A DNA stretch of 64,000 nucleotides from contig NZ_CP085839.1 in assembly GCF_020715565.1 (NCBI RefSeq), positions 434,001 through 498,000 of the forward strand. Reading direction: 5' to 3'. The notes under the pieces are model-generated. The model searched no databases, was not told where the DNA came from, and saw only the letters and a list, made by a program, of their open reading frames with translations. Position numbers and translations under genes: made by a program. The stretch is from Nocardioides sp. Kera G14 (lineage in GTDB: Bacteria > Actinomycetota > Actinomycetes > Propionibacteriales > Nocardioidaceae). Positions 1 to 8,183 of the stretch are shown one piece after another; within the stretch, counting starts at the first letter, position 1; the number at the start of each line of letters is the position of its first letter.

Positions 1-1
1 C

Positions 2-496
2 CGCGTCGGCTACCGCGAGATCTACGACCAGGTCCCGCTGTACGGCGAGCTCCACCGCTACGTCCCGGCACTCGCCCACGCCAACGGCTTCAAGGTGACC
101 GAGGTGCCGGTCAACCACCGGCCGCGGACCTACGGCCACTCCAAGTACGGCTTCGAGCGCTACGTCCGCGGCGCCCTCGACCTGCTCACGGTCGTCTCGC
201 TGACCCGCTACGGCCGCCGGCCGTCCCACCTGCTCGGCGGCCTCGGCCTGGTCTTCGGCCTGATCGGCACGCTCACGCTCATCTACCTCACGGGCGTCTG
301 GCTCTTCACCGACCACGCGATCGGCACCCGGCCGCTGCTGCAGTTCGGTGTCCTCTTCGACATCCTCGCGGTGCAGCTGCTCGGCATGGGCCTGATCGCC
401 GAGCTCATCCTCAACCGCACGGACCTCCGCCGCACGCGGATCACGCCGGTGACGGCGTACGTCAACCGGCTTCCCGGCGAGGCCGACGCCGCCTAA
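2..496 (+). CDS. Glycosyltransferase family 2 (polyprenyl-phosphate type), C-terminal part
   Basis: This gene enters from the left edge; only the last 164 residues are present. The visible part resembles the end of DPM1/GtrB-like bactoprenol-phosphate sugar transferases: a soluble end with the phrase VNHRPRTYGHSKYGF, where the R-x-x-G-x-SKY motif is typical of the family, followed by two hydrophobic spans (about GGLGLVFGLIGTLTLIYLT and LLQFGVLFDILAVQLLGMG) that would anchor it in the membrane. It probably transfers a sugar to undecaprenyl phosphate at the cytoplasmic face for cell-envelope glycan synthesis. The nucleotide-sugar site lies outside the window, so the donor cannot be named. It converges with the MarR gene and overlaps its stop by 4 nt. 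Confidence 0.8.
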   Translation, partial: RVGYREIYDQVPLYGELHRYVPALAHANGFKVTEVPVNHRPRTYGHSKYGFERYVRGALDLLTVVSLTRYGRRPSHLLGGLGLVFGLIGTLTLIYLTGVWLFTDHAIGTRPLLQFGVLFDILAVQLLGMGLIAELILNRTDLRRTRITPVTAYVNRLPGEADAA

Positions 497-993
497 TCCC
501 CGCTGAAGGTGACGAGCAGTCGGCGCAGCAGACCGGCGAGCTCGTCGGCCTGGTGCGGCGTGAGGTCCGCCATGAACTCGTGCTCGGCGTCGACGAGCCG
601 GGTGAAGGCGACATCGACGGCCTGCTTGCCCTCGGGCGTGAGCCGCACGAGGACGCCGCGACGGTCCTCGGGGTCGGGGTAGCGCTCCACGAACCCGCGC
701 GCGGCCAGTCGGTCGACGCGGTTGGTCATCGTCCCCGACGTCACGAGGGTCTCCCTCAGGAGGCGACCGGGGGAGAGCTCGTACGGCGACCCCGTCCGTC
801 GCAGCGCCGCGAGGACGTCGAACTCCCAGGCCTCGATGCCGCCCGCGGAGAAGGCGTCGCGCCGGGCGAGGTCGAGGTGGCGGGAGAGCCGGGAGAGCCG
901 GGAGAAGATCGCGACGGGGGAGAGGTCGAGATCGGGTCGCTCGCGCGCCCACGCCTCGGCCAGCTCGTCGACCTCGTCGCGCCGCGGTGTCAT
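493..993 (-). CDS. MarR family transcriptional regulator
   Basis: A 166-residue winged-helix regulator. The start chosen is the ATG at 993 (MTPRRDEVDELAEAW); a longer reading frame upstream runs into the divergent gene and is not credible. The central part carries the MarR DNA-binding segment (GRLLRETLVTSGTMTNRVDRL, then the wing LAARGFVERYPDPEDRRGVLVRLT), with the conserved D-x-R wing arginine. MarR proteins are dimeric repressors released by small phenolic or oxidised ligands; the ligand here is unknown. The gene is divergent from a DUF4442 hotdog-fold gene across about 67 nt containing an inverted repeat of MarR-operator type, so it most likely controls that gene and possibly itself. Confidence 0.9.
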   Translation of the reverse strand: MTPRRDEVDELAEAWARERPDLDLSPVAIFSRLSRLSRHLDLARRDAFSAGGIEAWEFDVLAALRRTGSPYELSPGRLLRETLVTSGTMTNRVDRLAARGFVERYPDPEDRRGVLVRLTPEGKQAVDVAFTRLVDAEHEFMADLTPHQADELAGLLRRLLVTFSGD

Positions 994-1021
994 GCAGGTG
1001 AGCATAGACCGGTGAAGATTC

Positions 1022-1059
1022 TTGACGTCGAGAGGACGCGTCAGGTTACTCGTGAGTAA
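1022..1059 (+). promoter_or_regulatory. Promoter with MarR-type operator for the DUF4442 gene
   Basis: TTGACG at 1022-1027 resembles a -35 box; 17 nt later GTTACT (1045-1050) could be the -10. The inverted repeat TTACTC-GT-GAGTAA at 1046-1059 overlaps this -10 and is the size and type of a MarR-family operator. Binding there would block polymerase on the rightward gene. The distance to the start codon is so short that the transcript may be leaderless. The repeat is seen directly; assignment to the divergent MarR gene is inference. Confidence 0.6.
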
Positions 1060-1060
1060 T

Positions 1061-1552
1061 ATGAAGTCCATGGTGAAGCTCGACAACCTCTGGAAGCAGA
1101 CCACCGACGCCCCGATCGTCGGCAACCTCGTGGGCAAGAAGGCGTTCTCCTTCCTGTTCAGCCAGGTGGCGCCGTACTTCGGCTCCATCCACGCGACCAT
1201 GACGGTCCTCGAGCCGAACCACGCCGAGCTCGTGATCCCCGACAAGCGCCGCGTGCATAACCACATCGGCACGGTGCACGCGATCGCGCTCTGCAACGGC
1301 CTCGAGATGGCCATGGGTGCGCTGGCCGAGGTGACGATCCCGCGCACGAAGCGCTGGATCCCCAAGGGGATGACCGTCTCCTACACCGCCAAGGCCGTCG
1401 GTGACATCACCTGCGTCGCGACCACCACGCAGGACCAGTGGGACAGCGCCGAGGGTGACCTCGAGGTCAAGGTCCAGGGCCTGACCAAGGACGGCACCGT
1501 CGTCATCGACGGCGTGATCACACTCTGGGTCACGACGAAGAAGCAGAAGTAG
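1061..1552 (+). CDS. DUF4442 hotdog-fold protein (thioesterase-like)
   Basis: A 163-residue protein matching the DUF4442/PaaI-like hotdog thioesterase pattern: a hydrophobic helix near the N-terminus, the segment NHIGTVHAIALCNGLEMAMG, in which the N-H-x-G-T-x-H-A core of the hotdog helix is clear, and a C-terminal beta-rich half. Members hydrolyse acyl-CoA or bind acyl chains, but this subgroup has no firmly established substrate. The start may be ATG 1061 or ATG 1070 (MVKLDNLWKQ); neither has a strong ribosome binding site and 1061 sits immediately after the operator-like repeat. Divergent from the MarR gene and probably repressed by it. Confidence 0.8.
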   Translation: MKSMVKLDNLWKQTTDAPIVGNLVGKKAFSFLFSQVAPYFGSIHATMTVLEPNHAELVIPDKRRVHNHIGTVHAIALCNGLEMAMGALAEVTIPRTKRWIPKGMTVSYTAKAVGDITCVATTTQDQWDSAEGDLEVKVQGLTKDGTVVIDGVITLWVTTKKQK

Positions 1553-1578
1553 CGCCTGCCGCGTAATCTTGACGGGCC

Positions 1579-3108
1579 ATGACCGAGCTCGCCACGCCCG
1601 CCACCCAGTCCCGGACCTACGAGGTCAAGACCTACGGGTGTCAGATGAACGTCCACGACTCCGAGCGCCTCTCCGGGCTGCTCGAGGGTGCGGGCTATCT
1701 GCGGGCCCCTGAGGGCGAGCAGGCTGATGTCGTCGTCTTCAACACCTGCGCGGTGCGGGAGAACGCCGACAACAAGCTCTACGGCAACCTCGGCCACCTC
1801 GCGCCGGTCAAGGCGAGCCGCCCGGGCATGCAGATCGCCGTCGGTGGCTGCCTCGCCCAGAAGGACCGCGACACGATCACGACCAAGGCACCGTGGGTCG
1901 ACGTCGTCTTCGGAACGCACAACATCGGCTCCCTGCCGGTCCTGCTCGAGCGCGCTCGGGTCCAGGAGGAGGCGCAGGTCGAGATCCTTGAGTCGCTCGA
2001 GGTCTTCCCCTCCACACTGCCGACCCGACGCGAGAGCCCGTATGCCGCCTGGGTGTCCGTCTCCGTCGGCTGCAACAACACCTGCACGTTCTGCATCGTC
2101 CCGGCGCTGCGCGGCAAGGAGAAGGACCGCCGTCCCGGCGAGATCCTCGCCGAGATCGAGGCGCTCGTCGCCGAGGGCGTCTCCGAGATCACCCTGCTGG
2201 GTCAGAACGTCAACGCGTACGGCGTCGAGTTCGGCGACCGTCAGGCCTTCTCCAAGCTGCTCCGCGCCTGCGGTGCGATCGAGGGCCTCGAGCGGGTCCG
2301 GTTCACGTCGCCGCACCCGGCCGAGTTCACCGACGACGTCATCGAGGCGATGGCCCAGACGCCGAACGTGATGCCCTCGCTGCACATGCCGCTCCAGTCC
2401 GGCTCCAGCCGGATCCTCAAGGAGATGCGGCGCTCCTACCGCCAGCAGAAGTTCCTCGACATCATCCACAAGGTGAAGGCGGCGATCCCGGACGCGGCGA
2501 TCACGACCGACATCATCGTGGGCTTCCCCGGCGAGACCGAGGAGGACTTCCTCGAGACGCTCAAGGTCGTCGAGGAGTCCCGCTTCTCGGGCGCCTTCAC
2601 CTTCCAGTACTCCAAGCGCCCCGGCACGCCGGCTGCGACCATGGACGAGCAGGTCGACCCGGCCGTTGTGAAGGACCGCTACCAGCGGCTCGTCACGGTG
2701 CAGGAGCGGATCTCGCTCGAGGAGAACCAGGCCCAGGAGGGCCGCACCCTCGAGGTCATGGTCGCCGAGGGTGAGGGGCGCAAGGACGCCGAGACGGCCC
2801 GCTGGTCCGGTCGGGCCCCCGACAACCGCCTCGTCCACTTCCGCCCCGCGAAGATCGGGCGGAGCCGGGCTGAGGGGCTGGAGTACGGCGTCGACGTCCG
2901 GCCCGGCGACGTCGTGACCGTGACGATCACGCGCGGCGCACCGCACTACCTCGAGGCCGACGGTGGCGTGCTCTCCGTGCGTCGCACCCGGGCCGGCGAC
3001 GCCTGGGCGAGCCGTCAGGCCCAGCCTACGGCCGCGGCCGGCGTCACGCTCGGCATGCCAACGGTCGGTGTCCCGGCTCCGCTGCCGCCCGCCCCGTCCT
3101 GCGCCTGA
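1579..3108 (+). CDS. miaB: tRNA-2-methylthio-N6-dimethylallyladenosine synthase MiaB
   Basis: A 509-residue radical-SAM methylthiotransferase that adds the 2-methylthio group to i6A at position 37 of tRNAs reading UNN codons. The UPF0004 domain has its three cluster cysteines (C21 in [14 protein letters not shown]57 in [10 protein letters not shown]91 in GGCLAQKD). The radical-SAM CxxxCxxC motif is C165-NNT-C169-TF-C172. A TRAM RNA-binding domain follows (about 375-470), and then a low-complexity tail of about 30 residues that is longer than in most homologues. MiaA, which makes the i6A substrate, is encoded 2 kb downstream on the other strand. The gene ends in a strong palindromic terminator. 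Confidence 0.97.
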   Translation: MTELATPATQSRTYEVKTYGCQMNVHDSERLSGLLEGAGYLRAPEGEQADVVVFNTCAVRENADNKLYGNLGHLAPVKASRPGMQIAVGGCLAQKDRDTITTKAPWVDVVFGTHNIGSLPVLLERARVQEEAQVEILESLEVFPSTLPTRRESPYAAWVSVSVGCNNTCTFCIVPALRGKEKDRRPGEILAEIEALVAEGVSEITLLGQNVNAYGVEFGDRQAFSKLLRACGAIEGLERVRFTSPHPAEFTDDVIEAMAQTPNVMPSLHMPLQSGSSRILKEMRRSYRQQKFLDIIHKVKAAIPDAAITTDIIVGFPGETEEDFLETLKVVEESRFSGAFTFQYSKRPGTPAATMDEQVDPAVVKDRYQRLVTVQERISLEENQAQEGRTLEVMVAEGEGRKDAETARWSGRAPDNRLVHFRPAKIGRSRAEGLEYGVDVRPGDVVTVTITRGAPHYLEADGGVLSVRRTRAGDAWASRQAQPTAAAGVTLGMPTVGVPAPLPPAPSCA

Positions 3109-3152
3109 GGTGAATGGTTCCGGCACCCGAGGGTGCCGGAACCATTCACCTC
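3107..3152. terminator. 22-bp near-perfect palindrome, bidirectional terminator
   Basis: The arms 3107-3128 and 3131-3152 are exact reverse complements over 22 bp, with only GA between them. The palindrome starts inside the miaB stop codon and lies between the 3' ends of miaB and the convergent small gene that ends at 3169. There is no clear T-run on either side, as is common for actinobacterial terminators. Confidence 0.85.
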
Positions 3153-3168
3153 GGCCAGCGCTGCCGGC

Positions 3169-3576
3169 TCAGAGCGTCGTCGGGGGCTCTTCCGTGAAGT
3201 CCTGGTTGACGTTCGACGCATCGGCGATGTCGTAGCTCGACTCGGTCTCGAAGACCTCGGCCGCCTCCGCCGCGGTCTCGGTCGGCTCGGCGCCGAACTC
3301 CGTGGAGTACTCCACGTCGACGGCCTGCTCGCCGGGCTTCAGCTTGCTGACCGTGTCCTTGGCCGAGGTGGCGAACCTGTCCACCTTGTCGGCGTACTTC
3401 CCGCCGGTCTTCTCGTCGATCTTGGCCGCGGCCTTGTCGACGTAGCCACCCTCATCGATCTTCTGGGCCGCGCCGGCCGCCGCGAGCTTGGCGGCCTCGG
3501 CCGCCTTCTCCGCGGCCTCCTTCGCCATGTCGGCGGCCTCGAGGGCCTTCTCCTTGGCCTTGTCGAAGAAACTCAT
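3169..3576 (-). CDS. MT0933-like antitoxin-domain protein, Ala/Lys-rich
   Basis: A 135-residue acidic protein starting at ATG 3576, preceded by a good ribosome binding site (GGGGGAAG). The start MSFFDKAKEKALEAADMA and the later KIDEKTGGKYADKVDR match the pattern of the actinobacterial MT0933/Rv0909-like antitoxin family (Pfam MT0933_antitoxin), here separated by an alanine-rich helix. The last 50 residues are acidic and probably disordered. In mycobacteria the family gene lies beside a toxin; no toxin candidate adjoins this one, and the domain is also found in orphan stress proteins, so toxin neutralisation should not be assumed. Converges with miaB at the palindrome. Confidence 0.6.
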   Translation of the reverse strand: MSFFDKAKEKALEAADMAKEAAEKAAEAAKLAAAGAAQKIDEGGYVDKAAAKIDEKTGGKYADKVDRFATSAKDTVSKLKPGEQAVDVEYSTEFGAEPTETAAEAAEVFETESSYDIADASNVNQDFTEEPPTTL

Positions 3577-3689
3577 CTGCTTCCCCCTGCGATGCGTGGC
3601 GGCCCGAGCGGCCGCGCCTGCGTCCAACCTAGGTCGGCAATGTTTCGGGCGAAAGGACGTGTGGCCGGGCCCATGGCCGACGCGGTCGG

Positions 3690-4535
3690 TCAGAGCGTGG
3701 TGGTGCCGGAGGCGACGATGACAGCCGGGCCCTGCAGCAGCACGCGGTCGTCCGAGGTCCACGTGATCGTCAGGCGGCCGCCGGGCACATCGACGGTGTA
3801 GGGGGTGTCCCGGGGTGCGCGGTCGGCATCGGCGGCGGCGACCATGACGGCGCAGGCACCGGTGCCGCAGGACTGCGTCTCGCCCGAGCCCCGCTCGTGG
3901 ACCCGCATCTGCACGTGGCGGTCGGCGACGCGGCGTACGAACTCGATGTTGACACCGTGCGGATAGAGCTCGTGGTCGTAGTGCGGCTCGTCGAGGAGCG
4001 GGCCGACGGGACCGTGCGGATCGAGCGAGTCGACGAAGGCGACGGCGTGCGGGTTGCCCATGTCGACATGGCGCGCGGACCACGTCCAGTCACCGATGCT
4101 CACAGCGGAGGAATCGAGCAGGATCGGAGTGCCGAGGTCCGCGACGAGCTCGTCGCCGATCACCGAGACGGTCTTGATCCCGGCGCGGGTCGCGATCGGC
4201 ACTGGCTGATCACGCGGCACGAGGCCGGCCTCGATGAGGTGCAGCACGAAGACCCTGACCCCGTTGCCGCACATTTCCGCGATGGAGCCGTCGGAGTTGC
4301 GGTAGTCCATGAACCACTCGGCGTGGTCCACGAGCGCGGCCTGCTCCGCGTCGATCCGGGCCATCGACTCGGTGCGGATCACGCGCAGCACGCCGTCGCC
4401 GCCGATGCCTGAACGCCTGTCACACAAGGCGATCACACGCTCGTCGGCGAGGGCGCCATGGATCGAGCCGTCATGGTCGGGCAGGATCACGAAGTCGTTC
4501 TCGGTGCCGTGGCCCTTGAGGAAGGGGTAGGCCAT
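3690..4535 (-). CDS. dapF: Diaminopimelate epimerase DapF
   Basis: A 281-residue enzyme converting LL- to meso-diaminopimelate, the last epimerisation before lysine and the peptidoglycan cross-link amino acid. Both catalytic cysteines are present: C89 in MCGNGVRV and C223 in SCGTGACAV. The N-terminal KGHGTENDFV is the family signature; the usual N is an E-N pair here. Its ATG overlaps the stop codon of the upstream PPOX gene by one base (TGATG), so it is probably translated by coupling at the end of a miaA-PPOX-dapF operon. The 113 nt downstream to 3577 contain the promoter of the small antitoxin-like gene. Confidence 0.97.
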   Translation of the reverse strand: MAYPFLKGHGTENDFVILPDHDGSIHGALADERVIALCDRRSGIGGDGVLRVIRTESMARIDAEQAALVDHAEWFMDYRNSDGSIAEMCGNGVRVFVLHLIEAGLVPRDQPVPIATRAGIKTVSVIGDELVADLGTPILLDSSAVSIGDWTWSARHVDMGNPHAVAFVDSLDPHGPVGPLLDEPHYDHELYPHGVNIEFVRRVADRHVQMRVHERGSGETQSCGTGACAVMVAAADADRAPRDTPYTVDVPGGRLTITWTSDDRVLLQGPAVIVASGTTTL

Positions 4536-5170
4536 CAGTAGAGGCCCTTCTCGTAGGCCTCGCCGTAGTAGGCGTCGAGCTCTTCGAGGCTGGCCTCGGC
4601 CTTCTCGTACTCCTTGGCGATGACCGCCCGGCGCGGCACCTCCGGAGCGCCGTCCCAGGTCTCAGGCTTCCAGAGCCCGCTGCGCAGGAAGGCCTTCGAG
4701 CAGTGGAAGAAGATGTCCTCGATCTCGACGACCATGGCGAGCACCGGCCGTTGTCCCTTGACGATCATCTCGTCGAAGAACGGTGCGTCGGAGACGAGCC
4801 GCGCGCGGCCGTTGATCCGCAGGGTGTCCGCGCGGCCGGGGATCAGGAAGAGCAGCCCGACATGGGGGTTGGCGAGCACGTTGCGGTAGCCGTCGGCCCG
4901 GCGGTTGCCCGGGCGCTCGGCGATGGCGATCGTGCGGTCGTCGATGACGTGGACGAGCTGCCCGGCCGGGTCGCCCTTCGGCGAGGCGTCGCAGGTGCCG
5001 TCGGCATCGGCCGTCGCGAGCACGCAGAACGGCGAGGCGGCCAGCCACTGGCGGTCGACGTCCAGCAGCGCCGGGCGGCCCTTCGTGGCGGCCCGCTCGT
5101 GCGGCTCGCCGAGCAGCGCGACGAGCTCGTCGACGCTCCGCACCTCGGCCCACGTGTCGTTGAGACTCAC
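4535..5170 (-). CDS. FMN-dependent PPOX-type flavoprotein (MSMEG_1061-like)
   Basis: A 211-residue split-barrel protein of the pyridoxamine-5'-phosphate-oxidase-like superfamily. The body LAASPFCVLATADADG, then DASPKGDPAG and the downstream IPGRADTLRINGRARL, fit the MSMEG_1061-type flavin/F420 oxidoreductases annotated across actinobacteria; the physiological substrate is unknown. The start is GTG 5170, in which GTGA overlaps the miaA stop by 4 nt, and the stop overlaps dapF by 1 nt, so the three genes form one tightly coupled unit. A longer frame upstream lies inside miaA and was not used. Confidence 0.85.
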   Translation of the reverse strand: MSLNDTWAEVRSVDELVALLGEPHERAATKGRPALLDVDRQWLAASPFCVLATADADGTCDASPKGDPAGQLVHVIDDRTIAIAERPGNRRADGYRNVLANPHVGLLFLIPGRADTLRINGRARLVSDAPFFDEMIVKGQRPVLAMVVEIEDIFFHCSKAFLRSGLWKPETWDGAPEVPRRAVIAKEYEKAEASLEELDAYYGEAYEKGLY

Positions 5171-6123
5171 CGGTCCAGAGTAGCGATCGCGGCCAGTGCC
5201 TTTTCGACCCGCGTGGGGTCGTCGAAGCGCACCCACACCACGCGGTGGTCCTTGCGGAACCACTGGTCCTGTCGCCGCGCGAACTGCCGCGTCTTGATGA
5301 TCGTCCGCTCGATCGCCTCCTCCCGCGTGAGTACGCCGCCGAGCAGCTGTGCCACCTCCCGGTAGCCGATCGCCGTCGAGGCGGTACGTGACGCCAGGAG
5401 CCCTCGCGCCATCAGGGCTTCGACCTCCTCGACGAAGCCGGACTCGAACATCTCGCGGACCCGTTGCGTGATGCGGGTCTCGAGGGTATCGCGGTCGATG
5501 TCGACGCCGATCTGGATCGAGTGGAGGTCGACGTACTCGTTGATGGGGAGGCGGGCGGAGAAGGGCTGCCCGGTCAGCTCGATCACCTCGAGGGCACGCA
5601 CGATACGGCGACCGTTGCCGGGGGTCATCGACTCGATCCGCTCGGCTCCGACGGGGTCAAGGGCCTGTAGGCGAGCCAACAGCGGCTGGTAGCCGCCCGT
5701 CTCGAGCTCGGCCTCCAGTCGTTCGCGGACCGCAGGATCGGTGCCAGGGAAGTCGAAGCGGTCGAGGATGGCACGGGTGTAGAGCGCGGAGCCCCCGACG
5801 AGCACCGGCGCCTTGCCGCGGGCGCGCAGGTCGACGATCAGGCCGCGCGCGAGCGCCTGGAAGTCGGCGACGCTGGCCTTCCGGTCGAGGTCGAGGAGGT
5901 CGAGCAGGTGGTGCGGGATGCCGCGCCTCTCGCTGACGGGCAGCTTGGCGGTGCCGATGTCCATCCCGCGGTAGACCTGCATCGCGTCGGTGTTGAGGAT
6001 CTCTCCGTCGAGCGCCTCGGCGAGGTCGAGCGAGAGCCCGGTCTTCCCTGCCGCGGTGGCCCCGACGACCGCCACGATGGGGATCGGCCGTTCCGCGTCA
6101 TGGCCTGCCCTCGTCCCCGTCAT
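5167..6123 (-). CDS. miaA: tRNA dimethylallyltransferase MiaA
   Basis: A 318-residue enzyme that transfers dimethylallyl from DMAPP to A37 of tRNAs reading UNN codons, the step before MiaB. Visible signatures: the P-loop GATAAGKTGLSL (about 22-33), DAMQVYRGMDIGTAK, the segment GGSALYTRAIL, and the C-terminal TIIKTRQFARRQDQW motif. Start taken as ATG 6123 (MTGTRAGH), which gives a length normal for the family. First gene of the miaA-PPOX-dapF unit. DMAPP comes from the MEP pathway, part of which (ispD, ispF) lies further right in this window. Confidence 0.97.
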   Translation of the reverse strand: MTGTRAGHDAERPIPIVAVVGATAAGKTGLSLDLAEALDGEILNTDAMQVYRGMDIGTAKLPVSERRGIPHHLLDLLDLDRKASVADFQALARGLIVDLRARGKAPVLVGGSALYTRAILDRFDFPGTDPAVRERLEAELETGGYQPLLARLQALDPVGAERIESMTPGNGRRIVRALEVIELTGQPFSARLPINEYVDLHSIQIGVDIDRDTLETRITQRVREMFESGFVEEVEALMARGLLASRTASTAIGYREVAQLLGGVLTREEAIERTIIKTRQFARRQDQWFRKDHRVVWVRFDDPTRVEKALAAIATLDR

Positions 6124-6185
6124 GACATTAGTGTTCCAAACAACCGGCTCTCCTCGGGGTGAGCCATCGACTGGAGGTCTAGGAC

Positions 6186-6227
6186 ATGGGATTCCTCGAC
6201 CACGCCAAGGACGACGACATCGCCTGA
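6186..6227 (+). CDS. 13-codon micro-ORF resembling an antitoxin N-terminus
   Basis: ATG 6186, preceded by an acceptable ribosome binding site (CTGGAGG, about 9 nt away), encodes only MGFLDHAKDDDIA before a stop. These residues look like the start of MT0933/Rv0909-type antitoxins (M-G-F-L-D-K-A-K), the same family as the gene at 3169-3576. It could be a decayed remnant, a leader peptide for the Nudix gene that starts 26 nt later, or chance. Too short to be certain. Confidence 0.25.
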   Translation: MGFLDHAKDDDIA

Positions 6228-6253
6228 CCCCTGCTCTGCTTGGATGGGCCGCC

Positions 6254-6721
6254 GTGACACCCAATCGCTTCGTCGTCGTCCCGGCGGCCTATCTGTATCT
6301 CCTCCGCGACGCCCCTGAGGGCGGCACCGAGGTGCTGCTGCAGCGCCGCGGCCCGGGAGTGCCCTACATGGCCGACCACTGGGCCGCCGCAGCCGCCGGT
6401 CACGTCGAGCGCGGCGAGACCGCCTTCGCCGCAGCGCTCCGTGAGGCCCACGAGGAGCTCGGCCTCACCGACATCGACCTCGAGTTCGTGACGACGATGC
6501 ACCGCACGCGTGGCGGTGAGGCGATCGACGAGCGGGTCGACTTCTTCTTCACCGCTCGCGCCTGGGTGGGAGAGCCCGCGATCCAGGAGCCCGACAAGGC
6601 CAGCGAGCTGGGCTGGTTCGACCTCGAGTCACTGCCGTCGCCGATGGTCCCGCACGAGGCCGCCGCACTCGCCCTCCTCGCGGTCGGGGATGTGCCGGCG
6701 TACGTCGCCCACGGCTTCTGA
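6254..6721 (+). CDS. Nudix hydrolase
   Basis: A 155-residue pyrophosphohydrolase. The Nudix box is complete: GHVERGETAFAAALREAHEE followed by LGL fits G-x5-E-x7-REUxEExGU. The N-terminal strand pair FVVVPAAYLYLLRD and the segment VLLQRRGPGVPYMADHW place it with the NUDIX proteins annotated as ADP-ribose or nucleotide-sugar pyrophosphatase-like, but the substrate cannot be read from sequence. Start taken as GTG 6254 (VTPNRF); a long upstream extension overlaps miaA antisense and was rejected. Divergent from miaA. Confidence 0.88.
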   Translation: MTPNRFVVVPAAYLYLLRDAPEGGTEVLLQRRGPGVPYMADHWAAAAAGHVERGETAFAAALREAHEELGLTDIDLEFVTTMHRTRGGEAIDERVDFFFTARAWVGEPAIQEPDKASELGWFDLESLPSPMVPHEAAALALLAVGDVPAYVAHGF

Positions 6722-6735
6722 CCGCCAGGGATGGC

Positions 6736-8163
6736 TCAGGTCACGAGGTAGGCGTCGACGACCGTCTTGGCGCGGCTCTGCGTGCGGAGGGTGAGCTGGC
6801 CGGAGACCGGGGAGCGCAGCGTGAGCTGGTGTGTGCCGGCGCCGCGGACGATCCCGACGACGGTCGAGCCGATCCGGACCACGACGGCGCCCCGGGCGCG
6901 GAGGACGACCGTGACGGAGGTGCCGGCGACCCGTGGGCCGCGCAGGACGGCGCCCTTCCGTGTGGCCTTGCTGCTCGTGCCGAGGTAGCCGCCGCGGGCG
7001 CGCTTCCAGCCCTTGCCCGCGTGCAGCGAGGTGTCGTCGGCGAAGCGGGCGGTGCACCGTGGCGCGGACCAGGCCGAGGCGTTGCCGGCGCGATCGGTGG
7101 CCTGGGCGGTGACGCACCAGGCCTCGCCCGGCCTGAGCGCGAAGGTCCGGGAGGAGGCGGTGGTGCGGGCAGGGGCGGACCACGCGCCGAGGACGGCGCC
7201 CGGAGCTGCATGGCGCGTGCGGACGGTGTAGGCCGCGATGCCGGAGGGGTCGTTGTGGGCCCAGCTGATCGCCGCGCGGGTGGCCTTCGTAGTAGCCGGG
7301 GGAGCGGCTGCGGCCAGCGTGGGCGCGGTGCCGTCAGGGGTGGCCAGTGTCCACACGAAGTCTTGGACCGCGTTCTCGTCAACCCTCAGGGTCTGGCCCC
7401 CGTAGCTGCGGTCGACGTCATGGGAGAACTGGTTGATCCGCCCGTTCGGCCACCTGCCCATCGACGTCGTCGAGAACGTCGTATCGGCGCTGCCGTTCCA
7501 CGTCGCCTCCCAGATGACGTCGGGCTTGGGGTAACTGGCGTCCGCCGACACCGCCACGACGTCATTCATCGTGGAGCCGATCGACCCGTAGACACCGGAG
7601 TGGCGGCCGAGTTGGTGGAGGCGTGTCGTCCAGCCGGCGAGGAACGCCTGGACGGCCGCGGTGCAGGCGGAGTCGCCCGTCCTGTAGGCCTCGAGGTCGT
7701 AGATGATCGGAATGGTCGAGCTGAGGCCGAGCGCCATCGCGGACCCGGTCGCGTCGTTCGCCGCGGAGACGCCCTCGGAGTGGGCGGTCGCGGGCTCGGC
7801 GCTCATGAGATTGAACGACTTGTCCGGCTGCGGACACGGAGCCTGCAGGCCGACGTAGGTCGGCAGGACGCGCCAGCCGCCCGCCTCCACCTCGCTGACC
7901 CAGTCGTTGGACAGCTCGGTCTGATCCTTGTCGCTGCGGTTGTCGGCTGCATCCGTCACCGGGATGTAGACCGCGATGGCAGAGTACGGCGAGTTCGCCT
8001 GCCATGCCTCGATCTCCGTCAGCGGCGGGGCGGACATGGCGTCGATCATCAGGTGGTGCCCCGCTGCGGGTGTCGGCGGATCGGCAGCGAAGGCCGGAGC
8101 CGCCACAGCGGCGAGGAGGGCGAGCGCGGTGGCCGCGACCGCGAGCGGTCCGAGACGGGGCAC
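6736..8163 (-). CDS. Secreted DUF1906 (glycoside-hydrolase-like) protein with FnIII-like C-terminus
   Basis: About 475 residues from GTG 8163. A signal peptide (LGPLAVAATALALLAAVAA, cleavage near PAFA/ADPP) precedes a DUF1906/Rv2525c-type TIM barrel (about 30-250); HLMIDAMSA and the conserved acidic pair in IPIIYDLEAY are where GH25-like folds place catalytic residues. After it come an FnIII-like beta-sandwich (about 270-365) and a second beta-rich module without cysteines. Likely an exported cell-wall-associated hydrolase or binding protein. The frame stays open far upstream through the phosphatase gene, but the signal peptide fixes the start. It lies 20 nt after the PhoD gene and is probably co-transcribed with it. 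Confidence 0.8.
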   Translation of the reverse strand: MPRLGPLAVAATALALLAAVAAPAFAADPPTPAAGHHLMIDAMSAPPLTEIEAWQANSPYSAIAVYIPVTDAADNRSDKDQTELSNDWVSEVEAGGWRVLPTYVGLQAPCPQPDKSFNLMSAEPATAHSEGVSAANDATGSAMALGLSSTIPIIYDLEAYRTGDSACTAAVQAFLAGWTTRLHQLGRHSGVYGSIGSTMNDVVAVSADASYPKPDVIWEATWNGSADTTFSTTSMGRWPNGRINQFSHDVDRSYGGQTLRVDENAVQDFVWTLATPDGTAPTLAAAAPPATTKATRAAISWAHNDPSGIAAYTVRTRHAAPGAVLGAWSAPARTTASSRTFALRPGEAWCVTAQATDRAGNASAWSAPRCTARFADDTSLHAGKGWKRARGGYLGTSSKATRKGAVLRGPRVAGTSVTVVLRARGAVVVRIGSTVVGIVRGAGTHQLTLRSPVSGQLTLRTQSRAKTVVDAYLVT

Positions 8164-8183
8164 AGAGCGGACTCTACGTCTCC

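Noticed and set aside
1381..3126. 581-codon open frame antisense to miaB
   Set aside because: It lies wholly opposite a canonical MiaB, is composed of Arg/Gly/Asp/Val/Leu-rich antisense sequence and shows no motif; a GC-rich shadow.
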